Origin: Candidatus Binatia bacterium
GTDB lineage: Bacteria; Desulfobacterota; Binatia; HRBIN30
Assembly: GCA_023150935.1 (NCBI GenBank)
Contig: JAKLJW010000002.1
Span: 152,868 to 216,867 of the forward strand
Length of the DNA stretch: 64,000 bases
Direction: 5' to 3'
Of the stretch, positions 61,260-64,000 are shown in pieces. How positions within the stretch are numbered: position 1 is the first letter of the stretch; each line of letters starts with the position of its first letter. The notes beneath the pieces are model-generated. The model ran no database searches, had not been told where the DNA came from, and saw only the letters and a list, made by a program, of their open reading frames with translations. A program made the position numbers and the translations under genes.

Positions 61260-62359
61260 GCATTCTCCGTTCGGGCGCGGTACTGGCTCTGCAGACTCGC
61301 CAACAATGACTCACGCCGCTCGTACAGCCGGCGCTGGGGGCGGCCGGGGTGGTTTGCCAGCGCGTAAGCGGTGAGCACCGGCAGCGCAACCGTGGCGTCA
61401 CAGTAGCAGACGACGGTGTCGGGTAGTGCTTCCGGGTCGACCTTGCCCCAGCTCACCGCTTCGCCCGGTGTTGCGCCGGACAATCCGCCGGTGTCGACCC
61501 GCGCGTCGGTCATCTGCAGATAGTAGTCGTGGCCACTCTCCGCGAGTCCGAGAACCTCCTGGATCTGGGGTTCGGTCTGCAGCACGAAGTTCTTGGGCGA
61601 GCCCCCGCCGACGATCAGCACGGCGCTCTTCCCCCCGGCTTGCTTGGCCCCCAGCACGATGGCGGCGGTCTCGTTGACGTCACGCGACACGTCGAACTGC
61701 AGCCGGTTGCCGAGCAACGCCATTGCCGCCACGTTCATGCCGATGGAACTGTCGCCCGGGGACGACGTGTAGATCGGGATGCCGAATTCGTGTGCCGTGG
61801 CGAGGATCGATCGCCGCTCCTTGCCCAGCACCCGTTCGCGTTCTCCCACGTACGCGCCGACGCGGTAATGGAATTCGGCCGTCCCCATGGGCCGCTGGAA
61901 CTCCGGCGCCGCGATGACGGTGCGGAAAAAGGCGTCGGTCTCCAACAGGACCTTGTAGTCGAAGAAGATGTCGTAGATGCGAACGATCCCCTGTTCGCGC
62001 AGCTCGACGTCGTTGGCGAACGGCGTGCCGTGATGGAGTTCGAGCCCGATGCCGTAGTGCGCGTCGTGATAGAGATTGGCGCCCGTGCTGGTCACCCAGT
62101 CGATGAACCCACGCTCCATCAAGGGGATCAGCGTCGCAATGCCCAGACCGGCCGGTGTCAGTGCTCCGGTCAGGCTCACCCCGACCGTCACGTCGTCGGC
62201 GAGAACCTTGCGCGCGAAGAGCTGACAGAGCTCGCGCAGCCGGGCACCGTTGTAGGCGAGCAGACTGCCGTCAACGAGCTCGGTAACGGTAGTCGCGGCC
62301 GTGATCGGGCGCGGTTCGATGCGGGGGTGTCGGTCGAGACGAGACGAACGGCCGGCCAA
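61256..62359 (-). CDS. deoxyhypusine synthase family protein (bacterial)
   Basis: A 367-residue enzyme of the deoxyhypusine synthase fold. The catalytic Lys is in VSWGKVDPE (K306), as in eukaryotic SWGKI; NAD-site elements [14 protein letters not shown] and [15 protein letters not shown] are present. In bacteria without hypusine, relatives are thought to make homospermidine or modify another protein; the role here is open. It overlaps the CysQ gene by four bases. ATG 62359 is the first in-frame start. Confidence 0.85.
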   Translation of the reverse strand: MAGRSSRLDRHPRIEPRPITAATTVTELVDGSLLAYNGARLRELCQLFARKVLADDVTVGVSLTGALTPAGLGIATLIPLMERGFIDWVTSTGANLYHDAHYGIGLELHHGTPFANDVELREQGIVRIYDIFFDYKVLLETDAFFRTVIAAPEFQRPMGTAEFHYRVGAYVGERERVLGKERRSILATAHEFGIPIYTSSPGDSSIGMNVAAMALLGNRLQFDVSRDVNETAAIVLGAKQAGGKSAVLIVGGGSPKNFVLQTEPQIQEVLGLAESGHDYYLQMTDARVDTGGLSGATPGEAVSWGKVDPEALPDTVVCYCDATVALPVLTAYALANHPGRPQRRLYERRESLLASLQSQYRARTENA

Positions 62360-62429
62360 TGTCGTCCTCCTGGTGCACGTTGGTCTAACGTCCTCGGGTC
62401 ACGGAATCAAATGAGTCCGAAGTCCCCGG

Positions 62430-62624
62430 TCACAGGTCGCCCACGCCGAAGCCACCTACCAGTGGCGCTCGCGCCCCATGGCCGACCTTGGCTTTGCCGA
62501 TTACTACGAGGCGCTCGAGGTGTACCGCTATCTCGATCCGCGCCGTGTCGTCCTGCCCGCAGACGCCGCCCCGGCGCACTTCGGCGAGCCTGCGACTCCG
62601 TGCGCGGGCCGGGCAGAATCGTAG
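62430..62624 (+). pseudogene. remnant resembling DUF6178 protein
   Basis: A frame opening after a stop at 62412-62414 reads AHAEATYQWRSRPMADLGFADYYEALEVYRYLDPRRV and ends at TAG 62622-62624. The phrase LADLGFADYYEALEIYR, as I recall it, belongs to DUF6178 proteins. About 65 residues of a 500-residue family remain. It is followed by the integrase relic. Confidence 0.45.
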
Positions 62625-62693
62625 TCTTTACTGGTTACTGTTACACGATCTTGACGGAGTTGCCGTTTCGCTATATGTTCGCCCGCGAAAGGG

Positions 62694-63396
62694 CGCCACA
62701 TCCTGTTCCATCGCAAGCGGCATCCGCGCAGATGGGTCCGGCGGAGATCACGGCGTTCCTGACTGCGCTGGCGGTGCAGCAGAGCGTGAGCGCGTCGACG
62801 CAGAATCAGGCGTTGTCGGCGTTGCTCTTCCTGTACCGGGAGGTGTTGGGCTGCGATCCGGGCTGGCTCGATGGGATCGTGCGCGCCAGGCGGCCGCGGC
62901 GGCTGCCGGTAGTGCTAACCCGAGCGGAGGTCGGTGAGCTTCTGGGCGGCCTCGCCGGCGTGCACTGGCTCATGGCGATGCTCATGTACGGTGCCGGTTT
63001 GCGCTTGCGGGTGAAGGACCTCGATTTCGAGCGTGGCGAGATCGTTGTGCGTGAGGGGAAGGGGACAAGGACCGCGTGACGATGTTGCCGGCGGTGGTCA
63101 AGGAACCGCTGCTGGTGCATCTCGATCGCGTCCGGCGCCGGCACGAGGCGGATCTGCAGGCGGGGTTTGGGTGCGTGCAGTTGCCGGACGCGCTGGCGCG
63201 CAAGTATCCGACGGCGAACCGGGAGTGGGGGTGGCAATGGGTATTCCCGGCGGCGAGGATCTGTCGCGACCCGCGCTATGGCGAGCCGCAGCGGTATCAT
63301 ATCCACGAATCGGTGTTGCAGAAAGCGATCCACGCGACGGCGGGCACCGGGCCATTCTGCCGGATTGAGGCTGCCCCTCGTGCCCGCCGCGCGTGA
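62694..63396 (+). pseudogene. eroded integron-type tyrosine recombinase (IntI-like)
   Basis: Typical IntI wording is retained: FHRKRHPR, TQNQALSALLFLYREVLG, PVVLTRAEV, LMYGAGLRL, then in a second frame RVTMLPAVV, PDALARKYP, REWGWQWVFPAAR and DPRYGEPQRYH. Lesions: a one-base loss near 62730 separates RHPR from MGPAEI; the usual LRLMECLRLRVKD is cut to LRLRVKD (12 bases, near 63000, in the catalytic Arg region); a one-base loss near 63063 breaks GKG/KDRVTML. The C-terminal LRHSFATHL and Tyr boxes are missing, replaced from about 63331 by the 69-base repeat. No functional protein is expected. Confidence 0.86.
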
Positions 63397-63399
63397 GTT
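63331..63399. repeat. 69-base hairpin repeat, copy 1
   Basis: Identical to 63932-64000 except T63394/C63995, 601 bases apart. The arms CGGCGGGCAC (63338-63347) and GTGCCCGCCG (63380-63389) pair, extended by CGCG on both sides with one unpaired A. It begins where the integrase homology ends. Confidence 0.93.
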
Positions 63400-63421
63400 C
63401 CGGGCGTTCGGCTTTGACTCC

Positions 63422-63460
63422 GTACACGTACTCAGCGAAGCGGTACACGTACTCGTACAC
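63422..63460. repeat. GTACAC/GTACTC hexamer array upstream of four-helix-bundle gene
   Basis: GTACAC, GTACTC at 63422-63433, then after nine bases GTACAC, GTACTC, GTACAC at 63443-63460. The units are reverse complements of those at 63852-63881; CACGTACTCGTACAC (63446-63460) is an exact complement of 63852-63866. Confidence 0.85.
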
Positions 63461-63479
63461 GGACTGAGGACCCGCGGCG

Positions 63480-64000
63480 GTGAAGTTGGACCACGAACGG
63501 TTGGACGTTTACCAGGTGAGCTTGGAATTTGCCGCCTGGTCGTACGAACGCGCCAGGAGGCTGAAGTCCGTGGATCGACATTCTCGCGACCAACTCTTGC
63601 GCGCCTCTCAGTCCATCGCCCTGAACATCGCGGAGGGTTGCGGGAAAGTGCCGTCACCCGAACGGCGAAGGTACCTTCAGATTGCTGGTGGATCGGCACG
63701 GGAGTGCGGCGCAATCCTGGACATCCTTCACCGCTGTGAGGTGATCGCGGAGCCGCAGTGGAAGAGCGGCAAAGAGCTGCTGGTGCGCATCGTCGCCATG
63801 TTGACGCGGATGACGGATCACTGCGCCGATCGGGTGCGGGAGGGAGTGGCCGTGTACGAGTACGTGAACGAGTACGAGTACGGCGAAGAGGCCGGCTCGG
63901 CGGCGCCCGCAGGTGGAGGATCAAGTCACTGCACGCGACGGCGGGCACCGGGCCATTCTGCCGGATTGAGGCTGCCCCTCGTGCCCGCCGCGCGCGAGTT
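63480..64000 (+). CDS. four-helix-bundle protein (23S rRNA intervening-sequence family), 3' end beyond window
   Basis: A GTG start at 63480, with GAGGA nine bases upstream, opens a frame that runs off the window. It encodes LDHERLDVYQVSLEFAAWSY, QLLRASQSIALNIAEGCGK, RRRYLQIAGGSARECGAIL and GKELLVRIVAMLTRMT, all four helices of the family. Homologues are encoded inside 23S rRNA intervening sequences or as orphan genes; biochemical role unknown. From about 63852 the C-terminus is built on GAGTAC-type hexamers (VYEYVNEYEYGEE); after 63931 the frame reads into the 69-base repeat, so the natural stop has probably been lost. Confidence 0.87.
   Translation, partial: MKLDHERLDVYQVSLEFAAWSYERARRLKSVDRHSRDQLLRASQSIALNIAEGCGKVPSPERRRYLQIAGGSARECGAILDILHRCEVIAEPQWKSGKELLVRIVAMLTRMTDHCADRVREGVAVYEYVNEYEYGEEAGSAAPAGGGSSHCTRRRAPGHSAGLRLPLVPAARE
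63852..63881. repeat. GTGTAC/GAGTAC hexamer array at gene 3' end
   Basis: Units GTGTAC, GAGTAC, GTGAAC, GAGTAC, GAGTAC within the four-helix-bundle gene, complementary to the array at 63422-63460. Confidence 0.85.
63932..64000. repeat. 69-base hairpin repeat, copy 2 (reaches window end)
   Basis: Second copy of the 63331-63399 sequence, one difference (C63995). It may extend past the window. Confidence 0.9.

Noticed and set aside
61529..63079. Single long plus-strand gene ending in the integrase domain
   Set aside because: Its first two thirds is the antisense of the deoxyhypusine-synthase-like gene; only the last part is integrase-like.
63331..63399. Canonical integron attC site
   Set aside because: The hairpin and unpaired A are suggestive, but I could not find GTTRRRY and RYYYAAC core boxes at the ends.
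63331..64000. Diversity-generating retroelement (Avd-like four-helix protein plus two repeats)
   Set aside because: No reverse transcriptase, and the repeats differ at just one position rather than at many template adenines.

Overview
The window is G+C-rich DNA from a bacterium with an outer membrane. It encodes a TonB system, a BtuB-type receptor, signal peptides, lipoproteins and an exosortase-like protease. Gene content (hopanoid C-3 methylase-like radical SAM protein, wax ester synthase-like acyltransferase, B12-dependent methionine synthase, NarK-type nitrate transporter) and secreted proteins with long Thr/Pro linkers and dockerin-like EF-hand repeats suggest an uncultivated proteobacterium-like or Candidatus Binatota/Desulfobacterota-like lineage. 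That placement is inference; no rRNA or ribosomal protein gene is present to test it.

Layout. 1-8100: 3' part of an alpha-glucan phosphorylase, a hybrid histidine kinase, a secreted M28 peptidase and a UbiB-type kinase. 8330-15620 is accessory: a DUF433/DUF5615 toxin-antitoxin-like pair, a DprE1/DprE2-like oxidoreductase pair, a Rieske protein, an orphan lipoprotein, a two-gene module of unknown function, a truncated four-helix-bundle gene and a nucleotidyltransferase module. 15870-23490: three secreted proteins, one a 1579-residue mosaic. 23880-27200: an enolase-superfamily / amidohydrolase / GNAT operon. 27320-33880: HIT-like protein, isocitrate dehydrogenase, sulfotransferase, glycosyltransferase, radical SAM protein and methyltransferase. 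33970-38140: a cobalamin riboswitch followed by TonB, BtuB-like and BtuF-like genes. 38220-39450: helicase relic, TacAT-type toxin-antitoxin pair with a palindrome over the antitoxin start, tRNA-Arg and tRNA-Pro. 39520-44700: RdgB, RNase PH, a stand-alone sigma-54 activator, a response regulator, a DHH phosphoesterase and an exosortase-like pair. 44870-46750: ribbon-helix-helix protein, knottin-like lipoprotein and other small or secreted proteins. 46840-62360: MetH, WS/DGAT, AmpG-type transporter, NlpC/P60-like protein, MmgE/PrpD, HpnR-like radical SAM protein, NarK, Smr protein, split-barrel flavoprotein, CysQ and a deoxyhypusine-synthase-like protein. 62430-64000: gene relics, including an eroded integron-type integrase, then a four-helix-bundle gene between two copies of a 69-base hairpin repeat.

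Connected functions. Cobalamin uptake (riboswitch operon) can feed MetH and the B12-binding radical SAM proteins. Sulfotransferase chemistry releases 3'-phosphoadenosine 5'-phosphate, which CysQ and possibly the DHH phosphoesterase would clear. The least explained features are the repeat-flanked four-helix-bundle locus at the right edge, the duplicated in-frame helicase fragment, the two-gene module at 13509-13972 and the knottin-like lipoprotein. I found no CRISPR array, complete insertion sequence, prophage or origin.
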